A stretch of DNA of 64,000 nt from positions 932,501-996,500 of the forward strand of contig NEEC01000014.1 of assembly GCA_002189035.1 (NCBI GenBank). Direction: 5' to 3'. Shown piece after piece: positions 37,906-52,900 of this stretch (positions are counted from its first letter, which is position 1; every line of letters starts with the position of its first letter). The position numbers and the translations under genes are program-made. The DNA comes from Utricularia gibba (taxonomy: Eukaryota; Streptophyta; Magnoliopsida; Lamiales; Lentibulariaceae). The notes beneath the pieces were generated by a model that did no database searches, was not told where the DNA came from, and saw only the letters and a program-made list of their open reading frames with translations.

Positions 37906-40900
37906 TCACCGGAGACTGTCGACGATTCTTTTCGGCAGCCAATCGGATTCTTGTCGAGTTACTCGCAGAGCCACCAATGGAAGAGCATCACTGTTCGTTT
38001 GATAAACGTGGCACGACCAAGGGTAGGATTCAGGTGCGGTCCACATCTTCTGCTCCTCGAAGGTTGTTTCTTCAACAACAGATTCCGCAACGCAGTACAC
38101 GGTGTCCTTCTCCGGCTCTTCGAAGCCCGCCACGGCGACACATCCGAGCGAGACGTATCCCCGAGGAGCGCGGGGAAGCCATATGGACACCGGCGTCTTG
38201 TAGTCGTCTAAGCAGTTTCTCCAGACCTGAAAAGCATCATAACATTTAACAAGGCAGCACGAAAGAAGAAGCATGTGAATGATTCAGTGTGTTACCAGGT
38301 CATAGCTAATTGGCAAGGCGAAGATTTCGTCTGATAGGCGATAAACAGATGCGACATTTGGAGGATGGTTGCTAGCGCGAGCTATATCGCCGATGATAAC
38401 ATACCTGAAAGGCAGTGTACACATATGAGTACGAGGAAGACAATCTCCATTTCCAGGTGCTTGTTTGGAGAAAGAACGCCTCAGAGAAGTAAAGGAACAC
38501 ATCTCTTGATATAACAAAAAGGTGAAAAGGATGAGATACAAGATCTTACCCATCAGGGCAAACAGGTCGCCAAATGCTACAATATTCGTTGTTGTCCACG
38601 CTCTGCATACAAAAGACTGATGAAAAACCAAATCTTGGTAGCTGATCAAGGTAAAGTGTACGTGCCTGCTTTCTGCATAAGCTGCACCGGCTTTTTGTTT
38701 CTCGTTCACTGCTCCAGATTTTTGAGAAGTTGATGCAGTGTTCAGTGAATCTATGGTCAACAGAAGCAGATCCCGAGGAAGAAGGTCCTCTAGACCGCAC
38801 AATGGGTCCAAGGTATTTATGGTGATCCTTTGAATCATGCCGTCTTTTTCTCAAAGGATCCTGCAGGAATGTTGAAAAATCAATGTGACAAAACAACAGG
38901 CGCACGGCCAAAAGGGTGCAGTAACCTGGTGATCATCATCAAAATACCTGATGTCTCTCATGCTGATGTGCCTTCCAGGCCCTCCGCACAACAGCACGGA
39001 TTCTTAAGACCTGTGGCTCTGTTTCGTCTGGTGATTGCTCTGTATTGCACTTCAAAACCCGAACAAAGCTCTCACCTCTCTTGAAGCTTTTCAAATGGAT
39101 AATCAAATGACATGGGATGGCGTATCCAGCTTTGGCCGACTCCAGTGCCATAACCTCTTCCCATGGCACATCCCACATTATCTTGCAAGGTTTTTTGTCC
39201 ATCTGATGTGGGGCTACAATCTGTTTGTAAGGAAACCATTGAGAAAATAAGAGTCAAATATATTACGCAACAGAAGCCATTGGTGAAGAAAAAGTGATAA
39301 ATCCTACAGATGATTTACCTGCAAAAGCATCACTCGCTTGTTTGTGACTAAAACAATACGCTGATAAGGTACCATGAAGTGCTCCTCATAACAGTCTGAC
39401 CAAGCATATTTTGAAGGCTCCTTGAAAATGTCGGTACAACCAAAGTTTCGGCTTGTTTCAGCCAGGTACAATATCATCTGAAGATGGAAAAAAGACCAAT
39501 TTATTCAGTCACTAAAGGATTTCAGAGAAATGGCTTCTGCAATTTATATATAACAATAACACTAAACAAAAACAACCAAGCGACACAATAAGCAATGGCT
39601 ACCACTGGTTCACAAATTCAGAATTTGGGAAAAATGTGAGGCTAATAAATAGTGTAATGACAAATTTACCTGACCAAGTGCTTCTCTCTCTGAGTACTCC
39701 CTCAGTTTATTGTCAGCACGAAATGCCTTGGTATTCTTATACGATCAACCATTTTCTTATTACTGAGAACTTCTAGGCACCTCGTGCAACTTGCACCAAT
39801 ACCATCCACTGTCAGAGAGAAAAAGTCTAAAGCCCCGCTCATTGGCTGTACGAAAAATCCCAAAAAAGCTTGCCCAATTCCATGGGCAAGACCAAGAAGG
39901 CCATTTTCCCGAGCACTCTCAATAGGTTTCCTTACAACCCCAGAAACTCCAAAGGCGACACCTTGTGCTAGAGCTTCGGTTCCTTGAACAATTCCATCAC
40001 CAACACCTGTGATTCGTCTGGACCACACCTGCCCCACTACAGCGTCATTTTAAATTCGCTGTATGAGCACAAGGATAATAAAGTCTTACTTGTTTCGAAC
40101 GAAGATGAAGAAATTGTCCATCAGTGGAAAGCTGTGCAAAACCTTTGCTCAGAGAGGCTAAAGTGGAGCTTGTCATACCAAGCACATCAACGGAAGAAAT
40201 TAAATGCAAGGGGTTATGTATCAAGTCTCTCCAGATGCGGTTTCCAATTGCAGAAATCACAGAGCTCTTTCTGAGAAATCTGTCTTTGTGAGTTATTTTC
40301 CGGAGGTGAACCTGGTATGTAGGAATTAACTTAAACCTGGATGCTAATCTCCGAAAACAAAAAACTCAACAGCATAAGAATGAACTAGATATTCCATACA
40401 TAAGCAAGTAAATTTTACAAACCTGGAACTTAAATGCATTTCCAACTGCTGAAAGAACAGGACCCCACACACCAAGAAGCCCACGCGGTCGTAGAGCTGG
40501 TTCTGCCTCCAAAGAGACTTTGAATTTTACAGCGGAGAGGTCAATCAGGCTGACATAGTAGATTAGAATAATTAATACACTGACAAATGCCTTTTCTCCA
40601 TATATGCAAGAATAACGACAGAGCGACTATCTTGCAGATACATCAGCTAAAATGGAAAACAACTTATCCTAAAATGCATACATCCAGAAATTCTGCAACT
40701 ATCAGTACTGATGGGACCAGAAATAAAAAAGCGCCAAAAAAACAGCATTCAGGCATACATAACTGTTAACATGGAAAGTGGAATTTCATAATGGTATAAA
40801 ATTATAGATCTTCAGATGATGTTTTTCTAGGAAAATGCGAGAGAAAGAGGATCAGGAATTTAATATTAAGTCATCAAATACTCACTCCACTCGCATTTCA

Positions 40901-43900
40901 GGATCAACTTGAGTGACACTAGTATTTTGAGGAATGCGATCTAACTGAAGGTTATTGTAGAAGTCTACCAAAGCCCATATCACTGGCTCATGGATGTTAA
41001 GCCTCCAAACAGTATCAGTCACCTACAAATTGGAAAAAGAACAACGATGACATTCTCCTGCATGTCAAAAAGTGCAAAAACTGAGTTTTTTTTTTTTTTT
41101 TATGGCACAACCTTTATGTAAACATATGGGTAGATCTCTAGACCATCAGGGCTGTCGTTTCGTGCAGTTATGGTCATCTTGAACACTGAATTATTCACAT
41201 CTGGAACATGTTCAGGTGCAAGAAGCACAGGCATGACCGAAAGAGGAAGCTGATTATCCAGTTGCAAGTAACCAAGTATAAGTTTGAACCTGGAAAACCA
41301 GAATTTGCAGAGATATTATACACTCAATTTATCATGCAGTGAAGCATGAATGGAAGTACGAAAATGAATATTTATCAATAAAATGAAAAGAGCCAAAGGC
41401 TCTGCACGAAACTGAAACAAGTGGGCAGTGAGCATGCTGGCCCATAGACTATATACCGCTGAGCTAGCATTGGATTTTGGAAACTCATATGTGACTTGCT
41501 GCAACAAAAAAATATGCAAAAAAAAAAAAAAAAAAAAAAAAAAAACGAGTGTTGCATTAAAGGATATGTGATGAGATACCGAACCTGCTTGTTGTTCCCC
41601 CGTCATAGCCTGTTGAATAGGATATCAAGAATTTTTCCATGTACAAGTAGGAAACCTCTCGTGGTCTCTGATCCACAACAGATATGCCAACACTGCCCAG
41701 TTCAAATGTCACTTCGAGAGGAGACCCTTGCTCTGGAAAATTAGCCTGGGGATTTGAAGTTCTCGAGTTTCTAAGGATCAGTGGATACTGACTTACTTCT
41801 TCCCTGGAATATGCAGATGTATCTAAGAACCTAACAACCTTGAGGCCACCTACGTCAACAACATGGAGAGACAAGCCTGGGTAACTATCTACTGCAAAGA
41901 GCCCAGACTTATCCAAATCAAAATTGCACATTCTATTATAGGTGCCAGTATCAATCTCAGCATCGATAGTTTTTTGTCCATACGGATTCTCCCAGGAAAA
42001 GTTCTTCGTTGAAAGTGGAAGTAACTGAATCCACGAATCATCACCAAATCCAGATTGCCGAAATCTAATTTTATTATTTTTTGCCCTATTTTCAATCCTG
42101 AAAAAACAACAAAAGAAACTCAGCATCTTTTCAAACCAGCTTCTATAAATTATATAGGGTCTCTAAGAAAATGAGCATGGAGGGAAAAATGAGATTGGAG
42201 AACACCAAATATCCTACCATGCGGCACAAAGAAAGTAGGTTCACAACTAGTGCTCTCATGAAACAAACCTACCATCCTCACCCTAAAAGGCTGCAACAGA
42301 ATCCATTAGACTAGCGTAGTGAACACTTAAAAAATTCTTACCTAACAGGCCCCCTGGATGATCCAAGACGAAAAACAACTGTAAAGCGAGATCCCTCTTC
42401 ATAACCTCGAATTTCAGTACGTAAGAATCTCTGTGTACCATCATGTTCTCTCAAACTTAATATGATTGTATCCTCCTTCAGTATCTGAATTGGAAATGAC
42501 CAGTCTGTATCTAGCATCCGTACCTGTTGTAATCAATTAATGAAATCACTGTACGTAAACAATACTGCAAACATGAACGTCCATTAAAAATTATCATTAT
42601 CATGTGTAATGCCACAGTTCCAGCATTCAAGGTTTGAATATAAACTATGTGGCAAAATACTACACAAACATCAAGACCCACCTGAATATGATTAGGTTCA
42701 CCTGTTCCACGATGCACGAAGGACACTCTTGTGTCAAAAACCTGCAAACTCTTTGGTTCATCCCCGATCCCAAACATGATCAACATTCTCTGGCCAGCTC
42801 TATTTGTAAATGTCATGAATGGTCGAATGGAGATAATCTAACAGTTGCAACATATGTTAGATGCAGAAAAAGAAAACTGAATTTGGCTCCAGAATGATAA
42901 CATCACGCAGAATACAGGTACCTTTGTTGGGATAGATTGATAGGGACAAGGTTTTGAAGACACAAAGAGCTGCATGTAATTTCCTTCGGAATCATGAGCA
43001 TAAAGATCCAAAGAGCCATCCTAGAAAATGAGCGAAATGATGGCATAAACCATGTAGGAAAACGTTGGTTCCATTAAAATGTTCATAGTATTCCTAGACT
43101 GTACTAACTAATGATGTCAACGGAAATAGTCTTGGTCCTTCAAGAAATGAATTCTAAACATGTATAGCAAATGACAAAACTCATGTTATTTACCATGTCA
43201 CCAAGTGAAGAAAGGTCCGTCACTGGACCAAATTCTTTTCCTCCAGATTGCTCTATGGAAGCAGAGATACCCAGTGATTTGAAATTCAGCGCTGAAACAA
43301 CTGTACAGTTTTCATGCATCTCCTCCTCAGTGATTTCTTCATGGATATTTTCTTTGAGCCTCCTGGTCTTATAAGACAATGGATTCTTCTTCAACTTCTG
43401 AGCCCCAAAATCAATAAACCTAAGACTAAGAGGTGGACATCTTGCAATTGAAACCCAATAAGGTGAATATATTTTGATACTTAGGGGCTCCAGAGGCTTC
43501 CCTATGATGTGGTTATGTTCAACAATAATTTGCACGATCCTGCTTGCCATAAGTATCAAGCTGTCAAAATTGAAAACTAGAAAAGCAAGCTCGACCCAGA
43601 GTATTAAAACACAAACCTTCCAGAGACTGAGCTCCTTAAGCTGATTGTGTTTGATGTCATGTTGGAAGGATGAGACAGCAATACAGCTTCCTAGAAATAA
43701 CATCAAAACATAAAGACAAATTGATTAACTTAATAAGTAATCATTGCTTGAAAAGGGACTTCTGAAACTAACATGTACGGGTAGCCATCCTCCTTGAGAC
43801 AGCAGGGAGATGTATATAGGCTTTCTAATGTCAGAATTGTACACCTTTACACTCTCTCCAGGACCAAACACACCCCTGTAACAGCAAAGAAAACGCCCAC

Positions 43901-46900
43901 TATCCTGGATACCAAGGAGTGAAATTTCAGCCGCAAGAGGAAGATAGTTGGCAACTGATATAGGTGACCTGACAGAAATTGTCCAATCAAGTATTGGATT
44001 GGAGTGCACATCTTTGTAGATTTCAGTTCCTTGTACGTCCAAAAAAAACCATAAATCCTGTGAGCTACTAGATGAGCTCCCAGTCGTTTTGGAGCAACAT
44101 AAGAGATACACAGATTCTCTCAGACAGGAGACATAAACATCTGAAATTCCCTTTGACCCCTCCAACTCCTGAGAATGGTTAGTAGTATCCATAATGGAAC
44201 TCCATGCATACTCATTATTTTTTCCAACTTCCAAATTTGAAGGCCTTATATGGATCACATATAAGGAGGACTGGGAAAGGTAAGGCAAAGGAAGAGGAAC
44301 AGTTTCACCGGGATTTAGGGGTCCAATTATCAGAGGATCAACACCATGAAGTGCAACCTTCTTTTCCTTGGCATTTAATGCTTGTGTATCCGCACCTGCA
44401 CTCTTATGTTTGAGACATATTTCAATTGTACGGTCAGTGCTATTAAGAACAGATACTAGAGATCTGATATTGATATATCTATTCCCATCTATTACAGACA
44501 CCTCACTAGCAACAAAATCATTGCCCAATTTCCAACAGGCAGCAGGTGCACTATAATTTAATCTCAGCGTGGTCCATGGCCCCTGTCTGATTGGACTAAT
44601 TTGTATTAAACCAGTTCTTTTCAATCCATTAACAGATTCATCAACGTCTCCTGTAAAAGTCTTAGGAGGCAGGAGCACACGACATCTGATTCTACCACAT
44701 TTTGTACAATTTCCATCAACCTGCATTACAATGTAAAGCTAGAGCATCAAATAAAATGAGATTTGTTGTATTCAGTTTCAACAAGCAATGAATACTTTTT
44801 TTTTTCTAAATATGCTGCAGTTAACAATTAGTGCTGTTAAGGAATGGAATGGGAGCAGAGTGACTGATTAAATAAAAAAAAAAGACACAATAATGATCTG
44901 ATAAAATTCCTTGAAGTAAAAAAAAAAGACCAAAAAGGGAAGTGATGTAAAAGTCATAAAAAAACCTTAGATTCGCCATCTGTCAGCTCTAGCCACTTAA
45001 ATTCAGAAGTTTGGTCATCAAAAGTACTGTCCTGAGGAGCAACCAGGTTCATCAAAGAAGACGTACAGCTGCCCAGAGATTCACCTGAAAAATAACACGA
45101 GTAAATCTTATGAGAATCATGGCACTGTGAAATGGTATATCTAGAAAATTGGATTGCGTTTTTAATACAGATTAGACAACAAAGGAAACTGATATCCCTG
45201 TTGCACTTCCTATCAGGACATGGCCCATTCTGTTTAGGTGCAGTTTAGACTTCTAATTGGAAATGGTTCATTCTGTTTGGTTACAGTCAAAAAAGAAACA
45301 CATGCAAGTATGGATATACTATTTAGCAACTTGTAGCATGATTTCAAAATGCAGCTGAAATACCTCTCTCTGTGTCACTAAGTGTGAGCTCCAGCATACA
45401 GTTATCCTGATAAATAGAAAATTAACAGAAGCATGATGGGGGTGAATATCATAGGCTCAATGAGAATTCCAAGATCCATTCAGCATGCCATGAAAATTTT
45501 CGCAATATGAACAGTACTAAGAAAGATAGCTTGAGCTTGAAAGTACATGAAACTACATCATAGGAGTATATCTTATCATATCATAACAAAAAAATAACAG
45601 AGCAATGACAAAAAAAGCGATTCAAATAAGAACTGACCATTGAATTAACTCTGAAAAAAAACACTTCATTCCACATAATATATCCTACATCAGAAGACTC
45701 ACGGACACCTCGCTCAACCCCCCTAGTCCGTGCTCTTTGTTGACCAATTTGTGTTTGTATTGGGTGGTTATGATTTTCTAGAAGGCGCAACTGAACACTG
45801 TACTGATGAGAACACAGCCCCCCATTCTTCATAATCTGAGAATTCAACCATAAGATACAAATGCAGGATAAAAAAATAGTAAGATTCATGAACATGATCT
45901 GTTGTTTTATTTTCCATTTTAAATGTATGCAATCAAAGAACTGGTTATCACATCATCAACCTTATTAAAACATCAGTCATTCTCACCATTAGTTACATCT
46001 ATTAAGACGTTGAAGGAAATATTTTCAGCCATTTTCACACTAGAACAAAGAGCAAGGATTAAAAAAAAAAAACAATTAAAAACAATCGGAGAAAATGGAA
46101 AAACAAACCTCAGCATCAGCTACAATGACGGTCAACATAATTCGGTGTTTTGTACAAAGAGACCTTTTCAGATGAGAATCAGTCATGTTCCTCGAAAATG
46201 GAACTTTCAGTGCCTTTTTATCTCCAGGAGGCATTGCAATAGTCTGTGCAAAATCACTTACTCCAGAGGTCCGGACAAATATTTCCATCCCGAGCTTATT
46301 CTGAGGGATAATGTAATAGTTCTGCTTCTGGTGTACATGAGTTATAGATGTGCTATCATGAGCAGTCGGAGAATTCACCACTGGAAGAACCTAGACAAGA
46401 GTGTCCATGGTCAACAAGAAGTTGTAATCTTTGAAATCTTTCTCCATCATCAAGAAGTGAACTAGAAAGTATTAAATTTTACAATTCAAAGCATGGTACA
46501 CATACCTGGGTATTGCTAAGTTTATTCCAGCTCCTATATGCTTGTAAAACCATATTGACATTAGAAACAGAGACATTCATATTAAGATCTTTAGAAGTAG
46601 TTCGTATTTGAGAAGCTGCACCAGGGGCATTCGGATTATATTGATACCTATACAGAGAAAAAATAATGGAAAAGATAAATGATTGAAAAATACTGAGAAA
46701 GAAATTATTATCAAACTGCGAGTTTAATTCCACCAAGGCAGATTAACGAAAGCATGTGCTCAAAACTTGTTCTTCAGGCCTTGAGCAGGTTAGTGTTGAA
46801 ATACAGAATTAGTAACAAGTTCCTCGAGCTTATTCAAAGAAATTATGAGAAATTTCGTCCACACACGCAAACTTTTTTTTCTGGAATTTAATCTTTTTGA

Positions 46901-49900
46901 CATATATGAGGAACTGAACCAGACGACATCCAAGTCACAGCACAAGAATTTATTTGGTTATCTGATGCTCAAGAGAAACATTTAAAGGATTACCTCAAAG
47001 AGCCATCAACTGGTTCGACAAGAGGCTCCCATGAGTCATACTTGTCATTATAAGACATTGCAGCCAATGAGAAGTTTACACTGGAATGCATGCAGTCGGG
47101 TATTCCATGTAAGCTGAATCCAATACCACTCAAAGATACATTGCACAAAGGGATCATCTACACATTGAAGAATTATTTAACACAATTGCTCACAATGTAA
47201 TGTAATCAAGAAGAGCATCTAGAGCATTGTGTAGATGTGCTTGGTAAGTGAAACTTCTAAGCAATGGCAACTTGATAAAGAAGAACGAATGTGATGATTC
47301 TTAAAACTAAGCTATAAAAATCGTCAGGAAACTTCATTTGGTAAGTAGAAGCATTTCATCAGGGTTTCAGGGTGCGAGGTGCAATTTGATGAGTTTTGGC
47401 ACGAATGTCATCTTAAAGAGCGATAAATGAAATATTTGAAAATAAATTTGACATAAAAAATTACCAGGCCACCATAGTCATCAAAAAGTGCTGCAGAGAA
47501 AGTTCTAACTTCTGCATCAATCACAGTACTGTCTTCACCATTAGTTATGTCAGGACCACTAAGCTTCAAAGCAAACCTTCTGGAAGGTTTCTTAAAACCC
47601 TTCCAAACAATGAAGGTTCCATCCTCACTACCAACTCTCCAAATACTAAATGGTTCTCGGTTAAACACCAGGTCAGAAGAATCCCAAATACTTTCATCAG
47701 AATATTGATCCGAAGAGACCATGTCAGCACGAATGCATCTTAAAGAGCTGAAATCAGCTTGATTCGGAGTCCCTCTGCAAGCGATACATCCTAATGAAAC
47801 AAATCCTAGAGGAGCCTCAGGCCACCAAAATGAAATACTTTCCAGACCCCGTTGTTTCTTCAAAGAAGCAATATGCAGAAAATTAGAAGGGCTTTTATAC
47901 AGTTCACAGTCTTCTGAATCTTGAACAACAATACAATTATTTGGAGGTTCATACCTGCAAAAAGGTAAAACATACAGTGAAAGACATACGAACGTACTGC
48001 AAGATTCGAGTAACCAAAATAAGAAAACAAAGTAGATGGAGAATCTCATTTCCTACCCCAGGACCGCAATGTCACCAAAATACACCACTCCATCAGAAGT
48101 AACTGGACGCCATATTGATATCTTCTTTCGTGATCTGGAGCCCTGATTCCACCATATCAACCGGAAAGTAGCAACTGCTTCATACCTCCGTCTTGAGTTC
48201 ACCATGGACGACCTTTCAGATTGCACAGCATCATTGCCCATGGAAGCAGGAGATACATTGTCCGATCTTTGCAAGTGTTCAGGAGAATGGTGCCAGAAAT
48301 CAAGATAAAAATGTCTAATTTCATATGCTCTCCTAGTTAGATTTAAAGTTGCAGGATCAGCAGGGAGAAAAGTTCCAATAGCATTGTCTACCCGCCAAAA
48401 TGCCAAATTGGAATGTCTGGAAAGAAACAATTAAGAAATTAGAATAACTCAATAAAAATAAATGCAATAAAAGAACCAAGCAGAAAATCAAAACAAGGAA
48501 CAAACAACATTCATGTAACATCAAGCATCAGTACATGTGATACTGAAGGACGGCAGATAGAGAAAGATTTCATACTCAGAGCTGGCATCGATGCAGACAC
48601 AATCTCTCAGGCCACATGAGGAAACCAAAGATTCCAATATACAAAAGACAGAGGAAATTGGAGGCGGTGCCATCCCTGAAGATGTCACGCAACCCAAGGC
48701 CACATATCCATTTGGGGCTTCAGGGAACCAAACAGAGCAAATTGTATTTTCCACAGGGCTATGTTTTTCCAAACCACTATAAGCTATTTCATGAGTGAGG
48801 TTACTATTTGATGAAGAAGGCCAAACCAAGGTGAAGGATTTAGGTCTCTTAACTCTGATTAGCCTTGTGTTAACAGCAATTACACCCTTTGTTGGTGGTT
48901 TGTCACTATAAAAAAGAAAAAAAAGTTAAATTCAATGCCAGCCAAGAAGGAAAAAGAAGCAGGAGGGAACGGCAATGCATATACTGACACTGGTGTAAGA
49001 TAGTCACCAAGAATGGCAAAACCCATTGGTGCTCGAGGTCTCCAAAAACAGTATAATTGAGCATTTTGATTTTGACCTAAAAATAGAAATTGAAAAACCA
49101 TCGCATATGTAATTTGGGAAATCATACATCAAAATACGTAACAACGTTCAACATAATGTGCAGAACATAATATCACAAATTTACTCTTAATTGTCCCAAT
49201 TCGATCGAACTCTGAGCAAAGAGCAGTTGGCTTCGTTGATCTTGAACTCAAAAAGGACAGAATATCCTCTTCAACATCCAAAAATAATTTTAAAATACTG
49301 AACGAGAAATTCATGAATATATCTGAAGCTTTCAAGCATAGGCTTGTCTTCTTTGGTGTACTACAAAATTCCACAGAAGAATCAAAGGGCTCCAAAATTT
49401 TGATTCCACTGCTTTCCAGGGTCAAACCATCAGCCTTAGCACTCATTTGAATGGTATCACCATTCATAACAAGCCTGTGTGTTCATTCAAGCAGAAAGAC
49501 AGATTGTTAGATGAATGTTTCCCAGAATGTCGAATCATCATTAAACATTATAACCCACTAAAAGAATCACAATTTTCCATGGCTCTAGCATGTGAAACCT
49601 CTCAAAGCGTGGTATGAATGCTTAATCCCTTTAATCAGTGTATCAAATAAAGTTGCAAAGGGCAGTTCCCTTGACAGAATATGCAGTGCCTAGCACCTAA
49701 AATACAGTTTAAGTGGCATTCCGAGAAATTGCTGTGATTTATGCGTTATGCTACAGACTCAGAAACCTTAATTCAGCTTTAGCTGTTCTTAATCATTTGG
49801 TTGGGCTTGAGTTCCATGTTTTTTCCGTTTGCAACATTATAATACTAATTTACACCATTCAAAATTTTTTATAGCTGGGAGCAGAGCATTAAGTTCATGC

Positions 49901-52900
49901 CACATCAAAAACAATAAAACAGAAAACCAGGATATGGTATGTGTTTGAAAATTCACCTGCAAAATACATCCATTTGTGCATGTAACAATTTGTTAGAGAG
50001 AAGCTGAGGGGAGTTTCTTGATTTATTGTAGAAAGTAAACTCAGGACCGATAGCCTGCAGACAAGAACACAATTTATGAATCACAACAAGGACTTGCATC
50101 AATTTCAAAAATAAAGCGCTAGACACTAAAGGGGTTCAGTTTTAAAGTATGAAGTGAATTCAGTGTAACTCAAAGAGGATTCACTAGATATGATTTACAT
50201 GATGAAAAACCATACAGTATGGGTCATCATTTGGAGTGAGTGTACGAGCGCAGATGATCAGATCATATGAACAAGGAATGTGAAACATGCATATGAAGCA
50301 TTTTAAGGCAAAATTCAGTAGACTGCGTTAGAGACAAACCAATCATATAGTATATCCAAAAAACTAGAGTGGCACACCTGCATTTCAAAAACCAACTCTT
50401 TGGATGCACCAGGTGCAGCACCATGTGATGGCATTGCTGGATGGTCTGCAGAAGGTTGGTGCGAATTATTATTTTCTTCCTCCAGTATGACACTATCAAT
50501 CTGATTTGCCGAATAACTACTGTTCACTCCCAACAAAATGCTTGAGTCCAAGTACCTTCCACCCTGGAAAAATACATAAATGATAAAAGTTCTTGCATTG
50601 CTTACCATAAGTAAAGCCGAAAACAGTTCTAATCGTGCTTACCCTAACTATCACATTTCTGAACTGCAATTTTTTTGCATTCCCAACAAAAATTAAAGGT
50701 TCCTGACTTGGACCACTGAGAACTACTCCATGTCTATCTTTCAGAAACAAAGTTCCACCTCTTCCATCATATATAAAATTCTCAAACTTTTCATCATCGA
50801 CAACCAATGGATTTTGAGGTGAAATTGAGAATTCAGAAGATGGTTGAGAAAAAATTGACTGGTGAAGTATTATTGGGTCAAGAAAATGTGAAGAGTTTGA
50901 ATTCTCATCGTATAAAGGCTCAGCACGAATTGCTGGAACAAAAAACTCAGCAATGGCAAGCAAAAAATCCAGTGTGACAAGCATTTGTGGTCTCTGGATG
51001 CATAGAGATAGAGTTGTTGTATTTTCATTATAAGTGGCATCAAACATTACAACTGCTGGAGTGAATTGTCTATGCAAAGATTGGGAACTGGTGTACTCAT
51101 CCAAATCAAGTTTTCCAATGGCCAATCTAAGCTCCGTTTCAGTGCCCACACGATTATCGAGAACAATCAATTCCTTCAATGTAGATGATAGGAAACCTCC
51201 ACCCACTGTATTAGATTTATATGAAAGCCACAATCCAGACACCTGAATCATATACTCATGTTAAACCTACAATGCAATAGCCAAATAACACCACCAGGTA
51301 CTTAAACATATCATAAAGTTTCATAATGCATGTACAAAACTTCTCTAATAAACCCTAATTTGAAAGATCAGCAAAAATATATCTTGCAGTAAAGAAAAAT
51401 GCAAGATTACAAGATGGGCAGTAAATTCATTCTTCTCATACAAATGATATCATAAAATACGGTGTCTGGAACTAAGTGAAATAATGCAACCACACTAAGC
51501 AATGCCATCATATCAAAGGCATAGCTTCAATTCAAGGTTCGGTTGTATTGCTTAAATGTGTAAAGTGTAACGGGTAAGTAGAGGAACCACCTGGAGAGAA
51601 GCAAGAGAAGCATCCCTTGAATTGCCATAATGCAGAGAGAGTTCAATCGTATTAATGCTGACAGAAACCTTAGTTGCAATCCAAGATGGACTTTCTCTGG
51701 CCTCGGTTTCTGCATTATCTAAATCTCGTTTATTAACATTCAATGGGGAGTAGGATTCAACTTTTGGAGGAGTCATGATATTTGGAGTTTCTGATATATT
51801 ATCTTGAGCGCATTCAATTATTATTTCGTACTCCTTATTGGATAATGCTCCTTTTAGACCATCAATCTGAAAATAAAGCATATTAGAACACCCGAGTCAA
51901 AGCAAATTTCCACATTGTAAGTACCCAAATATAAAAGGGCAATGCAATGGAGGAATCAAAACACAAATAACTTATCCAAACGCAATGTTTGATAAAAGAT
52001 AAGCAAAACTTAGAAGTTCGAGAGAATACCATAATAGCAATTTCAATGTTTGGGCAATGATGGAACAAATCACGGAGGGTCCTCCTCATCAGAATGTTAA
52101 CACCCTTGACATCATGAATTATGCTTTCACTTAACTCAGAACCTGAACCAACATTTAATTTGATATCATCGACCTGAAAACAGTAACAAATGTTTTTAGA
52201 TGGAATGATGACAGCAAAGGGCAAGGAAGTTGATTTTTACGCCAACCATAAAATTCTAGGAGGGGGAACCTTTGATCTTGAGGATGTAAGGGAAAAACAT
52301 GGAAATAATGCATGGAAGAGCTGATGTAATGTGTTTTTATTCCCATCGTGTGTTAATGCATCAAAATCACATGGCGTCATTTGAACATCAAGGAAAACAA
52401 CTATTAGAAATCTCGCATTAACTTCTGATTAAAACAAAGAGCTATAACTATACCACAATTTTTGTCATTTCCATGTGTACTGCCTTGATTTCAGTTTTTC
52501 TTCCACCAATCCATCTGAATGTGTTCTCAACAGTTATTTGAACAACATCAAGCTTCAAGTAACTGCAAGACAATAGCATACAAGCATCAAGCTTAAAATA
52601 AAGGATTCAATAATCCTCAAGTTGCAGGTAGCTCTGCAAACTGCAAAACTCAGTCAAAATTTTACTCACTCCACACTATCTGTTCTCTTGGGCATTATTA
52701 TGATCGGATTCTTAAGCAAAATATCCAATTTCACAGCAGGTGATCCTTCAATCTCACTCTTTGAAAGCAATTTTTTTGCATTTGTCACTTGATCTCTTAT
52801 CTGGACAATCTCTTTAGAACTTCCGGGAACAAGGCCCATAAAGTAACTTGTAACCTACCTCAACAAGATTAGATTTCTGATTATAATCCATAATAGATGG

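Noticed and set aside
41518-41545. Poly-A runs here and at 19362 and 23273 as retrotransposon tails
   Set aside because: No element body upstream and no target-site duplications seen. They are intronic homopolymers.
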